From NCBI GenBank assembly GCA_017860075.1, contig JAFNAH010000132.1, positions 1 through 5,897 on the forward strand: 5,897 nt of DNA, in the 5' to 3' direction. The position numbers and the translations under genes were made by a program. A model generated the notes under the pieces. The model had not been told where the DNA came from. It searched no databases and saw only the letters and a program-made list of their open reading frames with translations. Numbering within the stretch: the first letter of the stretch is position 1; each line of letters opens with the position of its first letter. The DNA is from Acidobacteriota bacterium (GTDB lineage Bacteria > Acidobacteriota > UBA6911). Below, piece by piece: positions 1 to 5,764 of this stretch.

Positions 1-899
1 TCTTTGTACTCGTTGCGAATCTGAGATTCATATCCGGTCCAGAAACCGCCGCGATCGCCCCGCCAGAAAACACCGCTGTTCGGGTGGTGCTTGTCGTTTA
101 GTGCGTTGGCCTTGATGTCGAGCTGCAGCACGAAATCCGAATAAACAGATGTCGTCTCCAGTTGGCCGGGCCCTTTCTCGACGTGGATTGCGCCGTCCTT
201 GACCGACCATTCCGGCGGCGCCTGGGTATTCGGGCGATCCACCTTCTCCCATCCCTCCAGGTCCTTCCCGTTGAAGATGGGCTGAAGCCCGAGCGGGCGC
301 AGCTTGATGTTACGGAATTCGACCTCATCGGGTTTCAGGAACTGAAGTCCGATGTACCCGGTCCTGGCCGAGCTGTCCTGAGCATCGACCGCCTTCCTGC
401 CGTCCAGGTAAGCGGTAATATGGTCCCCCTCGGCTGTGATTACGTAGCTGTGCCAATCGCCGACGGTCACCTTCCCTATCCCCGGATCCGCTTTAACGCG
501 GAAGACGAGGCTGCCGGTTCCCCATTCTTCATTCACGTTGTTGATGTTTACCTGGTAGCCCGTTCTTGACGGATCACCCTCTCTCGCTGCGCGGATGAAG
601 ATACCGCTGTCCGCATCGGCGCTCTTGATCCGGAATTCAGTCTTGAGGACAAAATCGGCGAACGGACACTGGTTGCGCATCCACACGTAACTTCCCGCGG
701 ACAGGCTCAGCGCTCCTTCTGAAAACTTCCAGTCGGTGCGCATCATCGGTTCCCAGCCGAAGGTCGAGGTGCCATCCCAGAGCAGGATCCATCCCTCCTT
801 CGCCTCCTCCGGGGTAAGGTGGTTCGACACGCGGTCAGCCGGAGTCATCGCGAGCGAGGCTCCGGACACGAGCAGTAAGAACAACGTTGATAGCCGCAT
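1..899 (-). CDS. Secreted tandem DUF1080 (3-keto-disaccharide hydrolase-like) protein, C-terminus cut by window edge
   Basis: The reading frame is open from an ATG at 899 down to the left edge (299 codons, no stop), so it is a 3'-partial gene. Residues 1-17 form a Sec signal peptide (MRLSTLFLLLVSGASLA, likely cleavage after A17). Two concanavalin/LamG-like DUF1080 domains follow. Domain 1 (about 36-203) opens with WILLWDGTSTFGWE and carries DSGIFIRA (98-105) and GYQVNINN. Domain 2 (from about 207) opens with PIFNGKDLEGWE and carries PNSGVFWRGDRGGFWTGYE (273-291), the matching motifs. Members of Pfam 3keto-disac_hyd act on, or are assigned to, periplasmic breakdown of 3-keto-glycosides; many others are simply glycan-binding or unassigned. 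A GGAG ribosome site lies 6 nt before the ATG. It sits 59 nt downstream of the membrane-protein gene and is probably the third operon gene. The family call is secure; substrate and catalytic activity are not. Confidence 0.9.
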   Translation of the reverse strand, partial: MRLSTLFLLLVSGASLAMTPADRVSNHLTPEEAKEGWILLWDGTSTFGWEPMMRTDWKFSEGALSLSAGSYVWMRNQCPFADFVLKTEFRIKSADADSGIFIRAAREGDPSRTGYQVNINNVNEEWGTGSLVFRVKADPGIGKVTVGDWHSYVITAEGDHITAYLDGRKAVDAQDSSARTGYIGLQFLKPDEVEFRNIKLRPLGLQPIFNGKDLEGWEKVDRPNTQAPPEWSVKDGAIHVEKGPGQLETTSVYSDFVLQLDIKANALNDKHHPNSGVFWRGDRGGFWTGYESQIRNEYK

Positions 900-905
900 A
901 GATCA

Positions 906-909
906 CTCC
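906..909 (-). promoter_or_regulatory. Ribosome binding site of the DUF1080 gene
   Basis: On the minus strand the sequence reads TGGAGTGATCT then ATG, so GGAG lies 6 nt before the start codon at 899. This fixes the start of an edge-truncated gene and matches the start of a good signal peptide. Confidence 0.7.
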
Positions 910-958
910 ATTCTCAGGCAGCAGTGCAGGCGAGTGCGCCGGTGTCCCCGCCGCCTGG

Positions 959-1678
959 TTAGTCCGATTGTTGAACAGCCGCGTCGTGTTCCGTGGCGCC
1001 GTCAAACCGGTATCGTTGCGCACGGGGAAGCCTGCCTTTCAGCGAAAGATAGAAGAACCATGCGCCGACTACCAGAAAGACCAGGAGCCGCAGCCCGGCG
1101 AGAGCCGTTTTCTCCAGACCCATCGCGCCTCCGAGGCGCCACGCCACCCAGCTGGCCACCTGGGTCGGGACCACCGTGTAGATCGCGACGTAAAACCAGC
1201 CCTTCTCGGCACCCTCGTTGGCGGTAGAACGTTTCGCCCTGGGCGTGACGTCGAGTAGCGTCCCGGCGACAACAGCCAGAGCCAACGGGTAGTATAACCA
1301 CCTGTAGAGGTCCGCCAGGATATAGCTGCCGGTGATGTTCGCGTAGACGATGCCTGCCAGGTTCAGAACGAAAGGAACCAGTAGATCTATCCAGGCAGCC
1401 GTATAGCAGACAACACGGTAAGGAAGGTTCGGCTGGTCAACGCCGTAGTGTGTAACGTAAGGCCTCGGTTCGACCCCCGGGAGCCGGCCGAGAAGACCGC
1501 GCCATGCGCACACGACGAAAACGATTGCCAGCCATATGGCATGTCTCGTGTCCGGACCGTGGAGGTAGAGATCGTAAGTCAGGTTACCGGGAAGAATGAA
1601 AAACACCCAGAGCCAGATTGGGACATGCAACACGCGGTAGTAGGTCTTGTTGCGCTCTCTTTCAACGACTTTCTTCAT
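959..1678 (-). CDS. Six-helix integral membrane protein of unknown function
   Basis: 239 residues, ATG start. I do not recognise the family. The N-terminus is basic (MKKVVERERNK). Six hydrophobic segments can be seen at about 18-38, 46-63, 90-113, 124-143, 160-181 and 192-213, and the C-terminal tail (214-239) is polar. The basic N-terminus suggests it lies in the cytoplasm, which with six helices puts both ends inside. Loops hold a charged cytoplasmic-type stretch (TPRAKRSTANEGAEKG, 145-160) and a Pro/Tyr-rich stretch after helix 2 (RLPGVEPRPYVTHYG). There is no obvious catalytic motif or transporter signature. A modest AGAGGA lies about 10 nt upstream of the ATG. The gene begins 36 nt after the acyl-synthetase/acyltransferase fusion on the same strand, so it is probably co-transcribed. 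A role with lipids at the inner membrane is suggested only by that position. Confidence 0.85.
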   Translation of the reverse strand: MKKVVERERNKTYYRVLHVPIWLWVFFILPGNLTYDLYLHGPDTRHAIWLAIVFVVCAWRGLLGRLPGVEPRPYVTHYGVDQPNLPYRVVCYTAAWIDLLVPFVLNLAGIVYANITGSYILADLYRWLYYPLALAVVAGTLLDVTPRAKRSTANEGAEKGWFYVAIYTVVPTQVASWVAWRLGGAMGLEKTALAGLRLLVFLVVGAWFFYLSLKGRLPRAQRYRFDGATEHDAAVQQSD

Positions 1679-1714
1679 CTTTGCAGGGTCCTCTACGATT
1701 CTATCAAGCGGGAG

Positions 1715-4270
1715 TCAGACACACTCCTGAGGGTGAAGATCCTTTCCCAGCTCGCTCATACGTAATTCCAGGTCACGGGCGATTGTCGCCGGATCGGCCT
1801 GAGGATCGAAACGAAGCGGTTCCCCGATGCTGACCCTCACGGTCCCCGGACGGGAAAACATTCTGCCTTTCTGCTTCAGCTCGAACAACCCGTCAATCCT
1901 CACGGGCACAACGGGCAGTTGAAGGTTCCTGGTTAGCAACCCCACGCCAGCCTGGAACGGCGACATCCTGCCGTCCTGCGTTCGCCGTCCTTCCGGGAAA
2001 ACGACTATTGAGTAGCCCCTGTCGGCTGATTCCCCGGCAAAAGCAAAGCTCTCCCGGAAGCCGGTCTGTTGCGGCAGCGGAAAGACGTTGAAGAGGGAGA
2101 CGACCAGAAAGTAGGACAACTGTTCTGTCAGGCGCCTGAAGATCCTGACATCGTGCGGCGGATGTCTCATCTCCCGGAGCATCTCGCCGAGCATCGCCAC
2201 CGCTATCCGGTGGCGGTAGCGAAACGGCAGCGCCGCCAGCACAAACCCGATGTCGACCTGAGTTATATGATTTGCTACGAACAGGGCCGGTCCATGCAGG
2301 CCGGCCAGCCTGTCACGTCCACGGACACGCGGACATGCCATAAGCATCGTTGCAGGCCATGTCAGCAGGTAGTAGACGAGGAAGCGGACGGCAGCGACCG
2401 GGAGGCTCTGGGCCCAGCGGGGATAGTGGTAATCCGACCGCTTCGACTCGGGCTCGCTGAGCATGCGCTCGAGCTCCCGGACTGTCGTTGCAGTCGAGAA
2501 ACGCGACTCGTTCAAATCCACCTGGTAACGGTCTTCGAGAGCGCTCAACAGCTCCACACGGTCGAGTGAACTCAGATCCAGATCCGTGGCGAGGCTGGTG
2601 TCGGGAGACAGCTCGCCGACCGGCCTGCCGGTGATCCTCGAGATGAGGTCGGCGAGGCTCCCTGCTCGCACCCCGCCGCGTTCCGCCCCGCGGAGCCGCA
2701 TCTGGACGAAGTCCTGGATTTCTGCTGCCTTCGGTTTCTGCGTCGGGGTGCGCGGAAAATCCTCCTCCGGCCACAGGAACCAGCGCCGGATGTGCTGGTA
2801 TTGGGCAAGGGACGCGTTTGCCTGACGGATCACAGCCTCGGGATCGGAGGAGCGGTCACGCAGGATCAGGACAGCGCAGGGCTCCGCGTTTCCTTCACGC
2901 TCGAAACCAAAGACCACACAGTCCCTCACCTCCGGCTGGCGGCGAAGGACAGATTCCAGGTCTTCCGGAAAAATGTTCATTCCTTCCGGGTTGACGATGA
3001 CGCTTTTCTTGCGCCCCTTGAAATAGAGGTTGCCGCGCGTATCCAGCTCGCCGATGTCGCCGGTACGGAACCATCCTTCTTCCCCCGCGACGGGTTGAAG
3101 GCCCTCGCCGGAGACGTATCCCGAGGCGACACTCTCTCCGCGCACCAGGATTTCCCCGTTGGCGCCGAGCTTCAGCTCGCGTCCGGGCAGCACCTGGCCA
3201 ATCGATCCCCGGCCGAGCTTGAAAGGGTGGTTTACGCTGATGATCGAGGTGGTTTCCGTGAGCCCGTACCCCTGTATGACAACGTAGCCGAGTCGGCTCC
3301 AGAACTGCTCGGTCTCAGGGTCCAACGCGGCTCCGCCCGAGATGAGAGCCCAGAATTTCCATCCGAATTGCCTGTGAATGCTGCGGAACTCCCACCACCG
3401 GCGGAGAAAATGCCTGCCCCGCGTCTCCTCGAGGGCCCGGCTGAGCCGGGAAAGCCTTCCGGCCGATTCTTGATCCCGTTCCACCTTCCCCCGGAGGGTC
3501 TCCAGGATGCGGGGCACGCCCACCAGCACGGAAACTCTTTCCTGTTTGATGGTGTGAATGACCTCGGAAGGGTTCAGGCTGTCGTGGAAAACGACCGTCG
3601 CGCCAAAGAGTTGCGGTATGAAAATGCCCAGGAATTGCCCGAAGACGTGGCTGAGAGGGAGAAGGTTCAGGAATCGCAGAGGATGAACGATGCGTTCATA
3701 CTTGAGATACTTGCCGATCTCGACCTCGAGCGGTTCGATGTTCGCCAGCACGTTCCGGTGCGTTATGACCACCCCTTTCGGGTCAGCGGTCGTGCCGGAG
3801 GTGAAGACGATCTGGACAGGATCTTCCCGACTCACGTCAAGAGGCTCGTAACGTGCACCCGGCAGTCTCGCGAGTTGCTGTGAGAGGTCCTCGAGCACGA
3901 TCGTGGGGGCCGTGGGGGCCGACGAGGCAAGTTCGCGCGAGCATACGCTCAGCCTTGCATTTGTCTGCCTCCCGACCTTAGCCGCAAATTCAGGCGAGGC
4001 AATCCGGTCCATCGGCACGACGACGACTCCGCGAAGCATGCTGCCGAAGAAAGCGGCCACCCACTCGGCGCAGTTGTCGCCCCAGAGCAGGATTTTTTCA
4101 CCCCTGCCGATCCCGCGCGCCTCTAGGTCGCGGGCAAACCTGTACGCGGCCTCGGCAACTTGTCCGTAAGACCATCGCTCGACCCGGTATCCTCGCCTGA
4201 AGACGTAGGCGGTCTCCGGCCCGAACTTCTCGAAATTGTCGAGGTATGTCAGTAGCGATGACCGGGGCAT
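1715..4270 (-). CDS. Acyl-CoA/acyl-ACP synthetase - acyl carrier protein - PlsC acyltransferase fusion
   Basis: 851 residues from the ATG at 4270. Residues 1 to about 525 are an ANL adenylate-forming enzyme of the long-chain fatty-acid type: P-loop FTSGTTADPKG (156-166), QGYGLTETTS (333-342), RTGD (402-405), GRKK hinge region, and a C-terminal lysine near 512 (PRTPTQKPKA). Residues about 536-605 are an ACP-like domain whose phosphopantetheine serine is probably S568 (DLSSLDRVEL; the usual DSL is SSL). A hydrophobic stretch at 625-646 leads into a PlsC domain with NHITQVD (HX4D, H668 and D673) and FPEG (758-761). The inferred reaction is activation of a free fatty acid with ATP, loading, and transfer to a lysophospholipid or glycerol-phosphate acceptor at the inner membrane, as for E. 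coli Aas. Aas has the opposite domain order and no ACP of its own, so no symbol is given. A TTG at 4315 would add 15 residues, but it has no ribosome site, and homology as I recall it begins at about MPRSSLLTYLDNF. Confidence 0.93.
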   Translation of the reverse strand: MPRSSLLTYLDNFEKFGPETAYVFRRGYRVERWSYGQVAEAAYRFARDLEARGIGRGEKILLWGDNCAEWVAAFFGSMLRGVVVVPMDRIASPEFAAKVGRQTNARLSVCSRELASSAPTAPTIVLEDLSQQLARLPGARYEPLDVSREDPVQIVFTSGTTADPKGVVITHRNVLANIEPLEVEIGKYLKYERIVHPLRFLNLLPLSHVFGQFLGIFIPQLFGATVVFHDSLNPSEVIHTIKQERVSVLVGVPRILETLRGKVERDQESAGRLSRLSRALEETRGRHFLRRWWEFRSIHRQFGWKFWALISGGAALDPETEQFWSRLGYVVIQGYGLTETTSIISVNHPFKLGRGSIGQVLPGRELKLGANGEILVRGESVASGYVSGEGLQPVAGEEGWFRTGDIGELDTRGNLYFKGRKKSVIVNPEGMNIFPEDLESVLRRQPEVRDCVVFGFEREGNAEPCAVLILRDRSSDPEAVIRQANASLAQYQHIRRWFLWPEEDFPRTPTQKPKAAEIQDFVQMRLRGAERGGVRAGSLADLISRITGRPVGELSPDTSLATDLDLSSLDRVELLSALEDRYQVDLNESRFSTATTVRELERMLSEPESKRSDYHYPRWAQSLPVAAVRFLVYYLLTWPATMLMACPRVRGRDRLAGLHGPALFVANHITQVDIGFVLAALPFRYRHRIAVAMLGEMLREMRHPPHDVRIFRRLTEQLSYFLVVSLFNVFPLPQQTGFRESFAFAGESADRGYSIVVFPEGRRTQDGRMSPFQAGVGLLTRNLQLPVVPVRIDGLFELKQKGRMFSRPGTVRVSIGEPLRFDPQADPATIARDLELRMSELGKDLHPQECV

Positions 4271-4333
4271 GACCGGAGAATCTCCCGCGAAAACCTTAAC
4301 GCGAATAGAGTTCAAGCTGCCGGGCGAGAGTGC

Positions 4334-4339
4334 ATTCTA
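4334..4339 (-). promoter_or_regulatory. Candidate -10 box for the minus-strand operon
   Basis: On the minus strand the hexamer reads TAGAAT (5 of 6 to TATAAT), placing a start of transcription near 4327 and giving a leader of about 57 nt to the ATG at 4270. With a 17-nt spacer the -35 position reads TGAATC, a poor match, so this is only a candidate. If true, the TTG at 4315 would have too short a leader for a normal ribosome site, which favours the ATG. Confidence 0.25.
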
Positions 4340-4372
4340 CGCGATTCGTGCGCTCTGATTCATCGAATTCGG

Positions 4373-4381
4373 TGCTACACT
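4373..4381 (+). promoter_or_regulatory. Candidate extended -10 box for the DUF2961 gene
   Basis: TGCTACACT fits an extended -10 element (TG-N-TACACT). No good -35 is present at 16-18 nt upstream. It would give a long leader of roughly 170 nt before the ATG at 4556, containing the inverted repeats noted for this region. Weak evidence. Confidence 0.2.
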
Positions 4382-4543
4382 TGCCCCCTGGTACTCCATT
4401 TCAGGAGAGGGCTGGAAACAGGTCCGGATGGAGCGTGTTTTCGCAGTCACGACAGCCGGTGCCCGGAGATTGCGCACGGCACAGGCGCCTTCCCGGCCCA
4501 TGAACGTTACAGGAACCGCGCGGGAAAACAAGATCGAAGGCAG

Positions 4544-4548
4544 AGGAG
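4544..4548 (+). promoter_or_regulatory. Strong ribosome binding site of the DUF2961 gene
   Basis: AGGAG within AGAGGAGAC lies 7 nt before the ATG at 4556, an optimal spacing. It decides the start of the signal-peptide-bearing protein. Confidence 0.85.
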
Positions 4549-4555
4549 ACTGATC

Positions 4556-5629
4556 ATGAAAGCATCATTGTCGAGGTTTGCGGGCTTGTTGTTTGCGGTG
4601 TGTACCCTCGCCGCGATGGACATCGGCGCCCAGCAGGATGGCTTTGACGGCCTTTACATGAACCTGGGTAATCTCTTCCGGCTCTCAGGCGCGAGGACAC
4701 GCTCGATCAGCCCGGAGAACTTCACCGGGGAACCCGGGCGTGGAGGAATGGCTACCGACGGCACCGGAAAGCTTGCGTCAAGAGACCTGGGTCAGAAGTG
4801 GAAGGTTTCGCCCTCCGTGAACATACAGCCAAAGCAGGTCTTCACAATGGCGTCGATCCAGGGACCGGGAGCTATCCAGCACATCTGGATGACACCGACC
4901 GGCAACTGGCGTTTCTCCATTATCCGGTTCTACTGGGATGGGGAGGAAACCCCGTCCATCGAGTGCCCGGTAGGTGATTTCTTCGCAATGGGGTGGGGCA
5001 GGTACGCTCAGATCAGTTCGCTCCCCGTGGCAGTCAACCCGGGAAGCGCATTCAACTGCTATTGGGTCATGCCTTTCCGGAAGTCCTGCAAGATAACGAT
5101 GGAGAACCTCGACGACAAGCAAATGACTCTGTACTACCAGATCACCTATGCCCTCACGGGCATCCCGTCCGACGCTGCCTACCTGCACACTCAATTCCGC
5201 AGGTCCAATCCGCTTCCCGAGAAGACCGATCACGTGCTGCTCGAAGGGGTGCGTGGCCAGGGGCAGTATGTAGGGACTTACCTTGCCTGGGGAAGCCGCA
5301 ACTCAGGGTGGTGGGGCGAGGGGGAGATCAAGTTCTTCATGGACGGCGATACGGAGTTCCCCACGATTTGCGGCACCGGGACAGAGGATTATTTCTGCGA
5401 CGGAGTGTACGCTTCCCAGATGCGATTCGGGATGTACCGCTGGCACATCATGGATCCGATCCGGTTCGAGTCGGCACTGAAGGTGACGATACAGGCCCTG
5501 GGATGGAAATCGGGAGGCCGCTACCTTCCTCTCCGGGACGATCTGGCATCTACAGTCTTCTGGTACCAGAAGGAACCGCACGCGGCATTCCCGAAGCTCC
5601 CTGCGCGCGATGAACTGGAGGTGAATTGA
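4556..5629 (+). CDS. Secreted DUF2961 / GH172-family glycoside hydrolase-like protein
   Basis: 357 residues. The N-terminus (MKASLSRFAGLLFAVCTLAA) is a Sec signal peptide, probably cut near residue 25; the cysteine at 16 is not in a good lipobox. The rest is a single DUF2961 domain: GPGAIQHIWMTP (103-114), FYWDGEETPSIECPVGDFF (125-143), GWWGEGEIKFFMDGD (251-265), GTGTEDYF (273-280), MYRWHIMDPIRFE (293-305) and a conserved tail ending FPKLPARDEL. Characterised GH172 members act on fructofuranose or D-arabinofuranose linkages (difructose anhydride, D-arabinan) using two glutamates; by motif these should be E257 and E277 here. A stretch commonly found between TEDYFC and the RFGMYRWH region seems to be missing (about residue 281). 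Periplasmic or secreted glycan breakdown is likely; the sugar is unknown. It is a single gene, divergent from the acyl-fusion operon and convergent with the NusG-like gene. Confidence 0.92.
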   Translation: MKASLSRFAGLLFAVCTLAAMDIGAQQDGFDGLYMNLGNLFRLSGARTRSISPENFTGEPGRGGMATDGTGKLASRDLGQKWKVSPSVNIQPKQVFTMASIQGPGAIQHIWMTPTGNWRFSIIRFYWDGEETPSIECPVGDFFAMGWGRYAQISSLPVAVNPGSAFNCYWVMPFRKSCKITMENLDDKQMTLYYQITYALTGIPSDAAYLHTQFRRSNPLPEKTDHVLLEGVRGQGQYVGTYLAWGSRNSGWWGEGEIKFFMDGDTEFPTICGTGTEDYFCDGVYASQMRFGMYRWHIMDPIRFESALKVTIQALGWKSGGRYLPLRDDLASTVFWYQKEPHAAFPKLPARDELEVN

Positions 5630-5644
5630 GGGCGGAGAGACCCC

Positions 5645-5687
5645 CCGTCAGACGCGGGCGGCGCGATCCGGTGTCCGTCAAACGCGG
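5645..5687 (+). repeat. Imperfect 13-nt direct repeat
   Basis: CCGTCAGACGCGG (5645-5657) and CCGTCAAACGCGG (5675-5687) are identical but for one base, exactly 30 nt apart. Only two copies are present, so this is not an array. It lies just behind the stop codon of the DUF2961 gene. Confidence 0.5.
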
Positions 5688-5699
5688 CGCAGGGCCGCG
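5683..5699 (+). terminator. GC-rich hairpin downstream of the DUF2961 gene
   Basis: CGCGGC (5683-5688), a 5-nt loop, and GCCGCG (5694-5699) form a perfect 6-bp stem 54 nt after the stop codon. No T-run follows, so it is not a classical intrinsic terminator. It may be a 3'-end stabilising or pausing structure. A second hairpin, GGAGCAT / ATGCTTC (5709-5725, one G-T pair, 3-nt loop), follows directly. Confidence 0.35.
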
Positions 5700-5741
5700 C
5701 CGGAGGCAGGAGCATCGCATGCTTCGGTGAAGGGGCTTACA

Positions 5742-5757
5742 CCTTCCGGGAGGAAGG
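5742..5757 (-). terminator. Hairpin downstream of the NusG-like gene
   Basis: CCTTCC (5742-5747), a 4-nt loop, and GGAAGG (5752-5757) make a perfect 6-bp stem. On the minus strand it begins 7 nt after the stop codon of the NusG-like gene at 5765, a typical terminator position, but it lacks a convincing T-tract. It may serve both convergent genes. Confidence 0.4.
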
Positions 5758-5764
5758 GGACCGC

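Larger units (their letters stand above)
4271..4555. other. Divergent intergenic region between the acyl-fusion operon and the DUF2961 gene
   Basis: 285 nt without a convincing gene. It should hold the promoters for both directions. Visible elements are weak -10-like boxes on each strand (listed separately), an inverted repeat CTCCAT (4394-4399) / ATGGAG (4428-4433), a competing short hairpin CTCC/GGAG (4394-4407), a small CCGG-TGC-CCGG palindrome (4456-4466), and a 41-codon plus-strand ORF ending 2 nt before the DUF2961 start. No strong operator palindrome or riboswitch was recognised. Confidence 0.6.

Noticed and set aside
162..569. 135-codon plus-strand open frame
   Set aside because: Antisense to the DUF1080 domains, which show clear family motifs on the other strand and continue beyond both ends of this frame.
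736..1227. 163-codon plus-strand open frame
   Set aside because: It spans antisense the DUF1080 signal peptide, the intergenic gap and the membrane-protein gene. The product is Arg/Pro/Ser-rich, as expected of a shadow frame.
2792..3883. 363-codon plus-strand open frame opposite the acyl-synthetase domain
   Set aside because: It lies wholly antisense to strongly conserved AMP-binding motifs. Its product is rich in charged residues without any domain. Long antisense frames are common in GC-rich genes.
4337..4531. 64-codon minus-strand frame in the divergent intergenic region
   Set aside because: It starts with TTG, has no ribosome site, shows no domain, and would overlap both candidate promoters.
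4778..5233. 151-codon minus-strand frame inside the DUF2961 gene
   Set aside because: Antisense to conserved DUF2961 motifs; no independent support.
4993..5613. 206-codon plus-strand frame overlapping the DUF2961 gene
   Set aside because: It is a shifted frame of the same strand with an Arg/Gly/His-rich product. The DUF2961 frame carries all family motifs, so this is neither a frameshift nor a nested gene.
5645..5687. Start of a CRISPR array, suggested by the two spaced repeats
   Set aside because: Only two 13-nt copies with a mismatch and a 17-nt gap; no further units and no cas genes in the window.
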